This document shows, in pieces, positions 17,190-26,015 of a stretch of DNA of 64,000 nucleotides. Every line of letters starts with the position of its first letter. The stretch's first letter is position 1. The notes beneath the pieces were generated by a model, which was not told the DNA's origin, ran no database searches, and saw nothing but the letters and a program-made list of their open reading frames with translations. A program made the translations under genes and the position numbers. This stretch comes from Gammaproteobacteria bacterium (GTDB taxonomy: Bacteria > Pseudomonadota > Gammaproteobacteria > Pseudomonadales > Azotimanducaceae). The DNA lies in the NCBI GenBank assembly GCA_026706385.1, contig JAPOYV010000011.1, positions 1 through 64,000 of the forward strand, read 5' to 3'.

Positions 17190-17792
17190 CTACGAACGGA
17201 CGGAGCCGCGCGGCCGGGCCTCGCCCACCAGCTTGTCGATGAAGTCTTGGGCGGACTCGTCTCCCCAGGCGGCGCTGCCGATGTGCGTGTACACCACGCG
17301 CCGGTCCCCATCCAGGATGAACGTCGACGGGATGGCCCTGGTCTGGAACATCGGCGGGCGCTTCTTGGTCACGTAGACCGGCAGTTCCCAGCCCTTGTCC
17401 TCGACGAAGGCCTGGACCTTCTCGAGCCCCTCGTCGGAGACGATGACGAACGCCACGTCCTGCCCCTCGTAGGCGGCGACGAGACTCTCGATGTCCGGCA
17501 TCTCGCGAATGCAGGGGCCGCACCAGGTCGCCCAGTTGTTGACGAAGAGCACGGTGTGGTCCAGGTGGGCCACGTTGGCCGTGCGCCCGTCCATGCCGCG
17601 GACTTCCCAATCGAGCGCGGGCCCAACCGCGCTCGGGAATTCGAGCGGCTGCAATCCAACAGAGGGCTGCCCGGCATCGCTGGAGCTACCCACCACCAGC
17701 GTGAACACGCCGAACCCCAAGAGCGGCACGCCCACGGCAAGCATCGCGCCAGCCAAAACGCCGACGAAAAAGTAACGGTTCAAGAACTTCAT
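17190..17792 (-). CDS. TlpA/ResA-like thiol-disulfide oxidoreductase, membrane-anchored
   Basis: A 200-residue protein. An N-terminal membrane segment (FVGVLAGAMLAVGVPLLGFG) exports and anchors a thioredoxin domain with the active site NNWATWCGPCIREMP. The cis-Pro follows in TRAIPSTFIL. The start is ATG at 17792, with GAGG eight bases upstream; the frame continues upstream only as a shadow of the SRAP gene. Such proteins reduce periplasmic disulfides, for example in cytochrome c maturation. No cytochrome genes are near, so the partner is unknown. Confidence 0.88.
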   Translation of the reverse strand: MKFLNRYFFVGVLAGAMLAVGVPLLGFGVFTLVVGSSSDAGQPSVGLQPLEFPSAVGPALDWEVRGMDGRTANVAHLDHTVLFVNNWATWCGPCIREMPDIESLVAAYEGQDVAFVIVSDEGLEKVQAFVEDKGWELPVYVTKKRPPMFQTRAIPSTFILDGDRRVVYTHIGSAAWGDESAQDFIDKLVGEARPRGSVRS

Positions 17793-17802
17793 CGAAAAAA
17801 CC

Positions 17803-18531
17803 TCAGAACAGTTGCCCGGGCACGGGCGGTAGCGGCTCATCGGCCAGCCGGATCGGATTCCCCACCGGCTCGATGCAACGGCCTTCCTTGTTGCGCGGGT
17901 TGCCCACGTAGGAAGACACCGGCACGGCCAGCAGATCGTCCGGAAGCCGCGGTTCGAACAACGTATCGAGATCGTCAGCCGATGCATCACGGTCCATCCA
18001 GGTCCGGGCACCTTCCAGCGACAAGTACACCGGCTGGCGGTTGTGGATCGGTTCGAAACGGGCGTGCGCGGCGGTGGTCACGATGGAAAACGAATCCACC
18101 TTCTCCGAGCGGTCAGCGCTCCGCCAGCGATCCCAGATCCCCGCCAGCAGCAGGCCACCCGCGGCGGGCTGGATGTAGAACGGTCGACGGATGCCGGCGA
18201 CCTTCTGCCATTCGTAGAAGCCACTGATCGGCACCAGGCAGCGCCGCCGGCGGAACGGCTCGCGGAAGGTGCTGGAATCTCTAAGCGTCTCGCACTTGGC
18301 GTTGAACGTAGCGTAGTTCCTGCGCACGCGCGTCTTCGACCAGTAGGGCGTCAGCCACCAATCCGCCTCGGCCGCCTCCAGATCCGAGCTGTCGCGGCCA
18401 TCGTGGCGGATGATCCACGCGGGCTCGGTGGGCGCCACGTTGTAACTGCCCTCCCCCGGAACCGGCTTGCCGATCAACGCCAGGTAGAGCTTCTCCAGCC
18501 GTTCCTGGTCGGTGGCAAACCGGCCGCACAT
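17803..18531 (-). CDS. yedK: SRAP domain protein (YedK/HMCES-like), abasic-site DNA shield
   Basis: A 242-residue SOS response-associated peptidase domain protein. It begins MCGRFA, and Cys2 after Met removal is the residue that forms a thiazolidine crosslink with abasic sites in single-stranded DNA. Other family residues are seen: NAKCET (Asn), ISGFYEW (Glu) and EPIHNRQPV (His). The length is as in E. coli YedK. It lies four bases from the upstream aldo/keto reductase gene and 10 bases from tlpA. No LexA-like box was recognised nearby. Confidence 0.92.
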   Translation of the reverse strand: MCGRFATDQERLEKLYLALIGKPVPGEGSYNVAPTEPAWIIRHDGRDSSDLEAAEADWWLTPYWSKTRVRRNYATFNAKCETLRDSSTFREPFRRRRCLVPISGFYEWQKVAGIRRPFYIQPAAGGLLLAGIWDRWRSADRSEKVDSFSIVTTAAHARFEPIHNRQPVYLSLEGARTWMDRDASADDLDTLFEPRLPDDLLAVPVSSYVGNPRNKEGRCIEPVGNPIRLADEPLPPVPGQLF

Positions 18532-18535
18532 GTCT

Positions 18536-19477
18536 TTACGACTCCGCGGCCTCGAGCCGCGCCACGACGTCGCGCATCTCGGCTTCGTCGAGGCGCATGG
18601 TCGACCCGGCCACGTTGGCGCGCACCTGTTCCGGCGACGTCGCCCCGGCGATCACCGACGACACCGCAGGCGTCGACAGCAGCCAACCAAAGGCCAACTC
18701 CAGGAGCGAGCGACCACGCTCCTCGGCAAAGGCGGTGAGCGCCTCGACGCGGTCGAAGTTGCGCTCGCTCAAGGCCCTCGCAGAGCGCGCAGCGCCGAGC
18801 CGCGTGCCTTCGGGCGGCGCCTCGCCCCGGCGGTACTTGCCGGTGAGCAAGCCGCTCGCCAGCGGGAAGTAAGGCAGCATGCCCAGCCCGAAGTGGTCGC
18901 ATGCCGGGATCACCTCGCGCAGCACGTCGCGTTCGAGCAGGCTCATCAGGTTCTGCGCGGAGACGAACGGGTTCAAGTGGTCGCGAGCCGCCGTCCAGTG
19001 GGCATCGGCGATCTGCCAACCAGAGAAGTTGGAGCACCCGATATAGCGCACCTTGCCGGCGCGCACGCAGTCGTCCAGGGCGCGCAGCGTCTCGTCGATC
19101 GGCGTATGCGGATCGGGGAAGTGGAGCTGATAGAGGTCGATGTAGTCGGTATCGAGGCGGCGCAGGCTCGCTTCCAGGGCGCTCACGATGTAGCGCCGCG
19201 AGGCACCGCGTCGGTGCGGGCCCTCGCCCATCGCGAAGCCGAACTTCGTGGCGAGCACGACGTCGTCGCGGCGGCCGGCTAGCGCGCGCCCGAGGTACTC
19301 CTCGGAGAGGGAACCGCCGTACATGTCCGCCGTGTCGAGAAGGTTGATGCCGGCCTCGAGCGCGGCATCGACGACGGCGCGCGTGCCCGCTTCGTCCATG
19401 CGCCCGCCGAAGTTGTTGCAGCCGAGCCCCACTTCGGACACGAAAAGTCCGCTGTTGCCGAGTCGTCGTTGCTCCAT
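18536..19477 (-). CDS. Aldo/keto reductase
   Basis: A 313-residue TIM-barrel AKR of the YghZ/Tas type. RLGNSGLFVSEVGLGC opens it. The tetrad is visible as Asp and Tyr in NLLDTADMYGG, Lys in VVLATKFG and His in LYQLHFPDP. The NADPH site is near the C-terminus (IAGATSPEQVRANV). The start is ATG at 19477, directly after an AGGA; upstream codons are not family-like. Substrate unknown. It lies 124 bases downstream of the sulfatase and could act on sugars released by it, which is only contextual. Confidence 0.9.
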   Translation of the reverse strand: MEQRRLGNSGLFVSEVGLGCNNFGGRMDEAGTRAVVDAALEAGINLLDTADMYGGSLSEEYLGRALAGRRDDVVLATKFGFAMGEGPHRRGASRRYIVSALEASLRRLDTDYIDLYQLHFPDPHTPIDETLRALDDCVRAGKVRYIGCSNFSGWQIADAHWTAARDHLNPFVSAQNLMSLLERDVLREVIPACDHFGLGMLPYFPLASGLLTGKYRRGEAPPEGTRLGAARSARALSERNFDRVEALTAFAEERGRSLLELAFGWLLSTPAVSSVIAGATSPEQVRANVAGSTMRLDEAEMRDVVARLEAAES

Positions 19478-19601
19478 GTCCTGCTTAAGGCCTGCCGAGT
19501 CGAACGCAAGCTTACGACATGCACGGACCGCGGTGCGCGCGGACCGGTAGGTCCGCCGCGTTCCCGCGGATTCCCCTATACCTTGGCGGCCCGCGCACCA
19601 C

Positions 19602-21029
19602 TCAGACCTCCGCCGGATCAACCCCCGATTCCAGGGGCGATGCTCGATAGTTCGGATTCGGTTTCGGCATCAGGGCCTCGATCTCCCGTCGCCAGGACGT
19701 GAGCAGCCCGTGGAGTTCCCGCACAAGGGCGGGTTCGGCCGATGCCCGGTTGGTCTTCTCGCTCTCGTCGTTGGCCAAGTTGAAGAGCTCCAGCCGGCCG
19801 TCCTCGAAGTGCTCGATCAGCTTCCAGTCGCCGCGCCGCACTGCGCCCGCGGGGCGGCTGCCCTGGTTCGCGTAGTGCGGGTAGTGCCAATAGATGGCCT
19901 CGCGCGACAGCGAAGCCTCGCCGCGGAGCAGCGGCAGGAGGCTCGTGCCGTCGCGGTGCTGGTCCGGGTGCGGCGGGCAGCCGGCGATTTCCAGGAAGGT
20001 CGGGTAGAGGTCCGTGCTGGTCACGGGGACGCGGCAAACGCTGCCCGCCGCGATTACCCCTGGCAGGCGCGCCATCTGGCAGACCCGGGTGCCACCCTCG
20101 TACATCCAACCCTTGCCCTCGGCGAGTGGTGCGTTGCTAGTGGGCACGCCTTCCCGGCGATTCGATGTCGCAAGCCCGCCGTTGTCCGACGTGAACAACA
20201 CCAGCGTGTCGCCGTCCAGGCCTTGCTCTGCCAGGCAGTCCAAGACGCGACCGACATTGGTATCGAGGTTTTCGACCATGGCCGCGTACGCGGCGTCGCT
20301 CTGGCGGACCCGCCTCAGCACGCGCTCGCCGCGCAGGTGCTGGCAGCCGAACGGTTCGCCCTCGACGATGACATCCTGCTTGTCGAGGCCCATGTCGACC
20401 GCGCGGCGCCGGTACTTTTCGACGAGCCCTGGCGGCGGCTGGATCGGGATGTGCACGGCGTAGTGGGCGAGATGCAGGAAAAAGGGTCGGTCCCGGTCCC
20501 GCGCCTCGATCAGGCGGATGGCCTCATCGGTCAGACGGTCCGTCAGGTACTCGCCGTCCTCGCCGTCCGGGAGGTTGGCCATGCCGTAGGGACTGAAGTA
20601 GCCGTTCTGCGGCATGCCCCAGCCGAGGCCTGCGACATTGACATCGAAACCGTGCCGCTCCGGCGTGGTCTGCGCGCCGCCCAAGTGCCACTTGCCGACG
20701 TGCCAGGTCTGGTAGCCCGTGTCGCGCAGGGCGCTCGCGACGCTGTACTCGCTCATCGGCAAGGCATGGAAGTAGGGAACATCCTGCAACCGGCCAACGG
20801 TGTGGCCAGGGATGTACTGGGTGACGCCGACGCGCGCTGGATACTTGCCGCTCATGATGCTGGCCCGCGTAGGGGAACACACCGGGCATGAGGAGTAGGC
20901 GTCGGTGAAGAGCAGGCCTTCACCGGCCAGGCGGTCGAGGTTCGGGGTGTCGTAGAAGGCGCTGCCGTAGCACGCGAGATCCGTCCACCCGAGGTCGTCG
21001 ATCAGGATCAGCAGGATGTTCGCGGGCAC
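19602..21029 (-). CDS. Sulfatase (arylsulfatase A-like, type I)
   Basis: A 475-residue sulfatase. The N-terminal metal site is LILIDDLGWTDLACYG. The formylglycine signature CSPTR is at C51-P53-R55, followed by ASIMSGKYPAR. TWHVGKWHLGG supplies the Lys and His of the active site and LVLFTSDNGG the second Asp-Asn metal pair. No signal peptide is evident, which is unusual for marine polysaccharide sulfatases and suggests a cytoplasmic substrate, or a start misread. The Cys-type needs a maturase (FGE or anSME); none is in the window. Confidence 0.9.
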   Translation of the reverse strand: MPANILLILIDDLGWTDLACYGSAFYDTPNLDRLAGEGLLFTDAYSSCPVCSPTRASIMSGKYPARVGVTQYIPGHTVGRLQDVPYFHALPMSEYSVASALRDTGYQTWHVGKWHLGGAQTTPERHGFDVNVAGLGWGMPQNGYFSPYGMANLPDGEDGEYLTDRLTDEAIRLIEARDRDRPFFLHLAHYAVHIPIQPPPGLVEKYRRRAVDMGLDKQDVIVEGEPFGCQHLRGERVLRRVRQSDAAYAAMVENLDTNVGRVLDCLAEQGLDGDTLVLFTSDNGGLATSNRREGVPTSNAPLAEGKGWMYEGGTRVCQMARLPGVIAAGSVCRVPVTSTDLYPTFLEIAGCPPHPDQHRDGTSLLPLLRGEASLSREAIYWHYPHYANQGSRPAGAVRRGDWKLIEHFEDGRLELFNLANDESEKTNRASAEPALVRELHGLLTSWRREIEALMPKPNPNYRASPLESGVDPAEV

Positions 21030-21110
21030 GGTTACTCCGTTGTCTCAAGTTGAGTTTTACCACGGCTTCGTTGATGCTTGGTAAGTCAACGCCTGACGGA
21101 GATTTGACGC

Positions 21111-22268
21111 ATGCCCGCCATCGAAGACTTCCGCGCCGAAACCCGCGACTGGCTGGACGAATTCTGTCCGCCCGGCGCACGCGCCGGCGGCGGCGGGGAC
21201 CGCAACGACATGCAGACCTGGCGCGAGCGGCTGATCGAGAAAGGCTGGTCCGCCCCGACCTGGCCCACGCAGTACGGCGGCGGTGGCCTCGACAACGAGC
21301 AGTACATGGTCCTGATCCAGGAGTTGCGGCGCGTCCGGGCGGGCGTCCCCTTCGGCGGCATGGGCCTGTCCCTCATCGGCCCGACCCTGCTCGAACTCGG
21401 AACGGAGGACCAGAAGGAGCGCCACATCCCGCCGATCGTGCGCGGCGAAGTGGCGTGGTGCCAGGGCTACAGCGAACCGAGCTCCGGTTCCGACCTCGCG
21501 AGCCTGCGGACGCGGGCGGTCGACAACGGCGACCATTTCGTCATCAACGGCCAAAAGATCTGGACCTCCGGGGCGCAGGTCGCGGACTGGATCTTCGCGC
21601 TCGTGCGCACCGACCCCGACGTTCCCAAGCACGAAGGCATCAGTTTCGTCCTGATGACCATGCATCAGCCCGGCGTCACCGTGAAGCCCATCCGCTTGAT
21701 CAGCGGCAGTTCGCCGTTCTGCGAGACCTTCTTCGACGACGCCATCGCCAGGAAGGAGGACCTGGTCGGCGAGATCAACAAGGGCTGGACGATCGGCAAG
21801 CGGTTGCTGCAGTTCGAACGCGGCAGCATGGCGAGCCTGGTGGGCGGCGCGGCCGTCAAGGAAGCCGGGCCGACTTTGGAAGGCGAAGCCAAGAAGTATG
21901 CCGGCGAAGCCGACGGGCGGATTGCCGATGGCGATCTGCGCGAGCGCATCCTGACCCACAACATCAACAACCAGGCGTACCGTCTCACCCAGCGGCGCAC
22001 CGTCGAAGAAGCCCGGGACGGGCGCACGCCGGGCCCCGCGACCTCGATCTTCAAGATGTACGGGACCGAGTTGCAGCAGGACAAGTCGTCGCTGTTGGTG
22101 GAGATGCGCGGCACCCAAGGCCTCGGCTGGGACGGTGACGGTTTCAGCCGGCGCGAGATCGAGGACACGCGGACCTTCCTCGCCAACCGCGCCGCGTCGA
22201 TTTACAGCGGCAGCAACGAGATCCAGCGCAATATCATCGCCAAGCGCGTGCTCGGCTTGCCCGATTGA
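21111..22268 (+). CDS. Acyl-CoA dehydrogenase
   Basis: A 385-residue flavoenzyme. WPTQYGGGGLDNEQ and YSEPSSGSDLASLRTRA are the N-terminal ACAD and FAD/acyl contact blocks; INGQKIWTSGAQVADWIFALVR is the beta domain and IYSGSNEIQRNIIAKRVLGLP the C-terminal signature. It oxidises a CoA thioester to enoyl-CoA with FAD. ACGGAG lies upstream of the ATG. Its stop overlaps the TTG start of the oligopeptidase gene, which is an odd operon partner for beta-oxidation. Confidence 0.92.
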   Translation: MPAIEDFRAETRDWLDEFCPPGARAGGGGDRNDMQTWRERLIEKGWSAPTWPTQYGGGGLDNEQYMVLIQELRRVRAGVPFGGMGLSLIGPTLLELGTEDQKERHIPPIVRGEVAWCQGYSEPSSGSDLASLRTRAVDNGDHFVINGQKIWTSGAQVADWIFALVRTDPDVPKHEGISFVLMTMHQPGVTVKPIRLISGSSPFCETFFDDAIARKEDLVGEINKGWTIGKRLLQFERGSMASLVGGAAVKEAGPTLEGEAKKYAGEADGRIADGDLRERILTHNINNQAYRLTQRRTVEEARDGRTPGPATSIFKMYGTELQQDKSSLLVEMRGTQGLGWDGDGFSRREIEDTRTFLANRAASIYSGSNEIQRNIIAKRVLGLPD

Positions 22269-24424
22269 GCCTTAGCCGCTCGTTCCCAGTGGCGGCGTTT
22301 GCCGCCAGCGTACTCGGCTGCCAAGGAGAGCAACCCGTGCCATCGCCTGACCTGGAGGCGCCGCCGGTCGCGGACGTCCGTCCGACGTCGTTCACCATGC
22401 ACGGCATCACGGTGGAAGACCCGTATCGCTGGCTGAAGGACGAGAGCTATCCGACGGTGGACGATGCGGACGTGCTCGCCTACCTCAACGCCGAGAACGC
22501 CTACTTCGAGGCCGTCATGGCGCCGCACGAGCCCCGCGTCGAGAAGATCTTCGAGGAGATCAAGGCCCGTCAGCAACCGGACGACGCCAACGTGCCGGTC
22601 AAGGACGGCGACTACTACTACCAGTGGCGGTTCGAAGACGGCGGCCAGTACCGGATCTGGTCGCGCTGGCCCGCCGACGGCGATGCCGCCGACGACGGTC
22701 CGACATCGGATGCGCAGGTGATCCTCGACGAACCCGCGCTGGCGAAGGAGGTGGAGTACTTTCGCCTGGGCGCCTTGTCGGTGTCCAACGACGATGCCCT
22801 GCTGGCCTACAGCACGGACACCTCCGGCGCAGAGCGCTTTGCGCTCCGCATCAAGCGCCTGGCGGATGGCGAACACCTGGGCGACGTGATCGAGAACACC
22901 ACCGGCAGCCCGGTTTGGACAGGCGACGACACCGCCTTTTTCTACACCGTCGTGGACGACCAGTGGCGACCGTACCAGGTCAAGTTGCACGTCCTCGGCG
23001 ACTCGCCGACCGACGATGTCGTGATCTACGAGGAAGAGGACTCGGGTTTCTTCGTCGGCATCTCGCGCACGGCGTCGAGGGACTACATCGTCATCAGTAC
23101 GGGCGACCACGTGACCAGCGAAGTGCGCCTAATCCCTGCAGACGACCCGGGGGCCCCGCCGCTCCTCGTGGCCCCCCGCCGAACCGAGCACGAATACAGC
23201 ATCGACCACCAGCGTGACCGGTTCGTCATCAAGACCAACGACACGCACAAGAACGCCCGCCTCGCCACGGCCCCGAACGACGATCCCACGGAATCCGCTT
23301 GGGAGACCCTGGTCGCGGGCTCGGACGAGCACTACATCCGCGACTTCGAAGTCTTCGCCGACTTCATCGCCGTCGAGGAGCGCATCGAGGGCCTCGACCA
23401 GATCCGCCTGATCGACCGTGCCGATGCGAGCTCCTACGTCGCGTTCCCGGAGTCCGCCTACAGCGTGGGCATCGGCGCCAACGAGGAGTTCGACACGCGC
23501 AAGCTCCGCCTTGGCTACACATCGATGGTGACGCCAAGCACCGTGTTCGACTACGACCTCGATGCCGACTCGCTGCGCACGCGGAAGGTCCAGAAGATCC
23601 CGAGCGGCTACGACGCCGGTGCCTATGTCACGGAACGCCGCATGGCACCTGCGCGCGACGGTGTACGCGTGCCTGTTTCGCTCGTCTACCGGCAAGGCAC
23701 GCCGCTCGATGGCAGCGCGCCGCTGTACCTCTACGGCTACGGCGCCTACGGGAGCGCGATGACACCCGCGTTCTCGACCACGCGGCTGTCGCTCCTCGAC
23801 CGCGGCTTCGTCTACGCCATCGCCCACATCCGGGGCGGGGACGAACTCGGCTATCACTGGTACGAGGCCGGCAAGCTCGAGAGGCGGACAAACACGTTCA
23901 ACGATTTCGTCGACGTGGCGCGCTTCCTCATCGCCGAGAAGGTCACCGCCACCGGCCGCATCGCGATCGCCGGGGGCAGTGCCGGCGGCGAACTGATGGG
24001 CGCCGTCGTCAACCAGGCCCCGGAACTCTGGGGTGCCGTTGCCGCGCACGTGCCGTTCGTCGATGTGCTGAACACGATGCTCGACACGTCGCTGCCGCTG
24101 ACGCCCATCGAGTGGCCGGAGTGGGGCAACCCGATCGAGGACAAGGCGGCATTCGAGTTGATCCGGTCCTACTCGCCCTACGACCAGCTCGGGCCCGGCG
24201 CTTACCCACCCATGCTGGTGACGGCCGGCCTCAACGACCCGCGCGTCACCTACTGGGAACCCGCCAAGTACGTCGCCAAGCTGCGCACGCTGAAGACCGA
24301 CGCCAACCCGCTCGTGCTGAAGACCAACATGGGTGCCGGCCACGGTGGCAAGTCGGGCCGTTTCGACTCGCTCTACGAGGTCGCCGAGGAGTACGCCTTC
24401 ATCCTCTGGTCGCTGGGTCTCTAA
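22265..24424 (+). CDS. ptrB: Oligopeptidase B-like prolyl oligopeptidase (S9A), probable lipoprotein
   Basis: A 719-residue S9A peptidase. The N-terminus (AAFAASVLGCQG) looks like a signal peptide with a lipobox and a lipidated Cys. The catalytic domain has YGYGAYGSAM, AHIRGGDELGYHWYEAGK, the Ser in IAGGSAGGELMGAV, VPFVDVLNTMLD, and the His in MGAGHGGKSGR. These blocks are those of oligopeptidase B, which cleaves after basic residues. The start is TTG at 22265 inside an ATTGA overlap with the preceding stop; an internal start cannot be excluded, but would remove the signal peptide. Confidence 0.9.
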   Translation: MSLSRSFPVAAFAASVLGCQGEQPVPSPDLEAPPVADVRPTSFTMHGITVEDPYRWLKDESYPTVDDADVLAYLNAENAYFEAVMAPHEPRVEKIFEEIKARQQPDDANVPVKDGDYYYQWRFEDGGQYRIWSRWPADGDAADDGPTSDAQVILDEPALAKEVEYFRLGALSVSNDDALLAYSTDTSGAERFALRIKRLADGEHLGDVIENTTGSPVWTGDDTAFFYTVVDDQWRPYQVKLHVLGDSPTDDVVIYEEEDSGFFVGISRTASRDYIVISTGDHVTSEVRLIPADDPGAPPLLVAPRRTEHEYSIDHQRDRFVIKTNDTHKNARLATAPNDDPTESAWETLVAGSDEHYIRDFEVFADFIAVEERIEGLDQIRLIDRADASSYVAFPESAYSVGIGANEEFDTRKLRLGYTSMVTPSTVFDYDLDADSLRTRKVQKIPSGYDAGAYVTERRMAPARDGVRVPVSLVYRQGTPLDGSAPLYLYGYGAYGSAMTPAFSTTRLSLLDRGFVYAIAHIRGGDELGYHWYEAGKLERRTNTFNDFVDVARFLIAEKVTATGRIAIAGGSAGGELMGAVVNQAPELWGAVAAHVPFVDVLNTMLDTSLPLTPIEWPEWGNPIEDKAAFELIRSYSPYDQLGPGAYPPMLVTAGLNDPRVTYWEPAKYVAKLRTLKTDANPLVLKTNMGAGHGGKSGRFDSLYEVAEEYAFILWSLGL

Positions 24425-24491
24425 GCGCACTCGGTGCGCGCCATCCCGGCGTGGATCGCGCACGCGGAGTTCCGCGCACTAACAAGGCCGC

Positions 24492-24497
24492 TATACT
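24492..24497 (+). promoter_or_regulatory. Putative -10 box TATACT
   Basis: A close match to the sigma-70 -10 consensus, 55 bases upstream of the GTG of the GPP34 gene in the only 127-base gap between two co-directional genes. No convincing -35 was found. Confidence 0.35.
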
Positions 24498-24551
24498 CGT
24501 CCGCGCGAGCAGTCCCGCAACCATTCGTTACAAACAGAAGGAACCCTACCC

Positions 24552-25205
24552 GTGCTGAGATTCGCCGAGGAAGTCATGCTGCTCCTGCTCCACGATGAGA
24601 ACGGGCGCTTCGAGCGCGTGCCGGACTGGTCGCTGGGCTACGCGCTGGGCGGGGGTGTGTTGATGGACCTCGCGCTCGAAAACCGCATCGACACGGACCT
24701 CGACAACCTGATCCTCGTCGACGACACGCCGCTCGGCGACAGCCTGCTCGACCCGACCCTTGCCGACATCGCCGCCGCCGAGGACAAGCGCGACGCGCGG
24801 TTCTGGGTCGAGCGTACCGCCGGCCGCGCCGACGAGATCCGCGAGGAGGCGTTGGCGCGCCTGGTCAAGAGCGGCATCCTGGAAGAGCAGGAAGACCGCT
24901 TCCTCTGGGTGTTCCGTTCCCGCCGCTACCCGGTCGTCGACGGCAGGGCCGAACGCGAGGTGAAGCTGCGCATCATGGAGGTCTTGTTCAGCGACGAGAT
25001 CCCCGATCCGCGTGACGTGGTGATCATCTGCCTCGCCGACGCCTGCGCCCTGTTCCGGCAACTTCTGTCCAAGCAGGAACTCGACCGCGCGTCGAAGCGC
25101 ATCGAGCAGGTTACGCGACTTGATCTCATCGGCCAGGCGATGTCGCAGGCGATCCGGGACATCCAGCTCTCGATCGCGCTGCTGTCGCAGCCGCATACGT
25201 ACTAG
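24552..25205 (+). CDS. GPP34/GOLPH3-like phosphoprotein
   Basis: A 217-residue protein with the GPP34 pattern: FAEEVMLLLLHDENGRF, then GYALGGGVLMDLALENRI, then VDDTPLGDSLLDPTLADI and a C-terminal helical bundle with FSDEIPDPRDVVIICLADAC. In eukaryotes the family binds phosphatidylinositol 4-phosphate at the Golgi; bacterial members are mostly known from Actinobacteria and scattered proteobacteria and their role is not settled. Soluble, no signal peptide. GTG start with AAGGAA upstream. Confidence 0.88.
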   Translation: MLRFAEEVMLLLLHDENGRFERVPDWSLGYALGGGVLMDLALENRIDTDLDNLILVDDTPLGDSLLDPTLADIAAAEDKRDARFWVERTAGRADEIREEALARLVKSGILEEQEDRFLWVFRSRRYPVVDGRAEREVKLRIMEVLFSDEIPDPRDVVIICLADACALFRQLLSKQELDRASKRIEQVTRLDLIGQAMSQAIRDIQLSIALLSQPHTY

Positions 25206-25231
25206 GGGGTACGCGGGCCTCCCGGCCCGCA
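25206..25231. repeat. GC-rich palindromic repeat, second copy
   Basis: GCGGGCC/TCCC/GGCCCGC at 25213-25230 between the GPP34 and rhodanese genes. The flanks GGGTRCGC and CAT are shared with the element at 5336-5361, which has one extra G in the loop. It could serve as a terminator for the GPP34 gene; no U-run follows. Confidence 0.65.
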
Positions 25232-25253
25232 TGGGACCTTGTACCAAGCCACC

Positions 25254-25802
25254 ATGACGGACGCGAACGCGAGTACCCGTTCGTGGACGTCGGCACACCG
25301 CTCAACGCTCATCGCGATACTCGCGACCGCTGCGGCCTGGGCGGGTGCCGCGACCAACGGCGAGCGCTGGGGCCAGACTTTGGCCGAGATCCGCGCCGCG
25401 TTCCCGAGCGTTGTGCACCTGACAACCCAGCAACTCGCGGACAAGCTCAGCGCCGCCGAACCGGTTCTGCTCCTCGATGCGCGCGAACCCGAAGAGTACG
25501 AGGTGAGCCACATCGACGGCGCCGTGCGTGTCACGACTGCAAGCGCGGCGCTGAATGCGATCCGGGCCGACAGCCGGGAACCAACCGTGGTCGTGTACTG
25601 CTCCGTGGGCTACCGGTCGTCGCGGCTCGTCTCATGGCTCAAGGCACGCGGTGTCAAGAACGTGTTTAACCTCGAAGGCTCGCTGTTCCTGTGGGCCAAC
25701 GAAGGACGACCGCTCGCACGCGGTGATGAGCCGGCTAGGCGCGTTCATCCCTACGATGACGATTGGGGGGAGTTCCTGAACGAGGCGCTGCGGGCCGAGT
25801 AA
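25254..25802 (+). CDS. Rhodanese-like protein, membrane-anchored or exported
   Basis: A 182-residue protein. An N-terminal hydrophobic segment (TLIAILATAAAWAGAA) is followed by one rhodanese domain: LLLDAREPEEYEVSHIDGAV and the active loop VVYCSVGYRSSRL with Cys116. Such domains carry persulfide sulfur or have regulatory roles. ATG at 25254 is chosen over TTG at 25239. It lies just upstream of the riboswitch-controlled receptor but is separated from it by that gene's own promoter. Confidence 0.88.
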   Translation: MTDANASTRSWTSAHRSTLIAILATAAAWAGAATNGERWGQTLAEIRAAFPSVVHLTTQQLADKLSAAEPVLLLDAREPEEYEVSHIDGAVRVTTASAALNAIRADSREPTVVVYCSVGYRSSRLVSWLKARGVKNVFNLEGSLFLWANEGRPLARGDEPARRVHPYDDDWGEFLNEALRAE

Positions 25803-25849
25803 CGAGGCGGCGCACCGTCCGCGCACCTCGAGGGAGCCCGCTAGAGACC

Positions 25850-25878
25850 TTGATGCCTTTGCGTCCGTTGCGCACAAT
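25850..25878 (+). promoter_or_regulatory. Putative sigma-70 promoter of the riboswitch transcript
   Basis: TTGATG at 25850-25855 and CACAAT at 25873-25878, separated by 17 bases. The expected start is near 25885, which is the first strand of the riboswitch P1 stem, so geometry supports it. Confidence 0.5.
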
Positions 25879-25881
25879 CGC

Positions 25882-25975
25882 GTCATCACCGGGGGTGGCC
25901 GATTCGGCCTGAGACGCTCCTTGCGGGCGGACCCTTCGAACCTGATCCGAGTCATGTCGGCGGAGGGATGTGTGA
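25882..25975 (+). ncRNA. TPP riboswitch (thi-box)
   Basis: The leader shows the conserved thi-box landmarks in order: a GGGGGTGG block, CTGAGA at 25909-25914, ACCCTTCGAACCTGATC at 25931-25947, and GGCGGAGGGA at 25959-25968. The ends pair as P1 (GTCA-CAC at 25882-25889 with GTGTGAC at 25969-25975). This RNA binds thiamine pyrophosphate and normally lowers expression of thiamine synthesis or uptake genes when TPP is plentiful. It lies directly upstream of a TonB-dependent receptor. Confidence 0.92.
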
Positions 25976-25987
25976 CCTTGACGGGCG

Positions 25988-26010
25988 CCTCCTTCCGCAG
26001 ACCAGGGAGG
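25988..26010 (+). promoter_or_regulatory. Putative Shine-Dalgarno sequestering hairpin of the riboswitch
   Basis: CCTCC at 25988-25992 can pair with GGAGG at 26006-26010, the ribosome site of the receptor gene, with a 13-base loop. This would make the TPP response translational. Folded by eye; the competing arm inside the aptamer was not worked out. Confidence 0.45.
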
Positions 26011-26015
26011 GAGAG

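Noticed and set aside
25968-26015. Upstream ATG for the TonB receptor
   Set aside because: It lies within the 3' strand of the TPP riboswitch, has no ribosome site, and precedes the real signal peptide.
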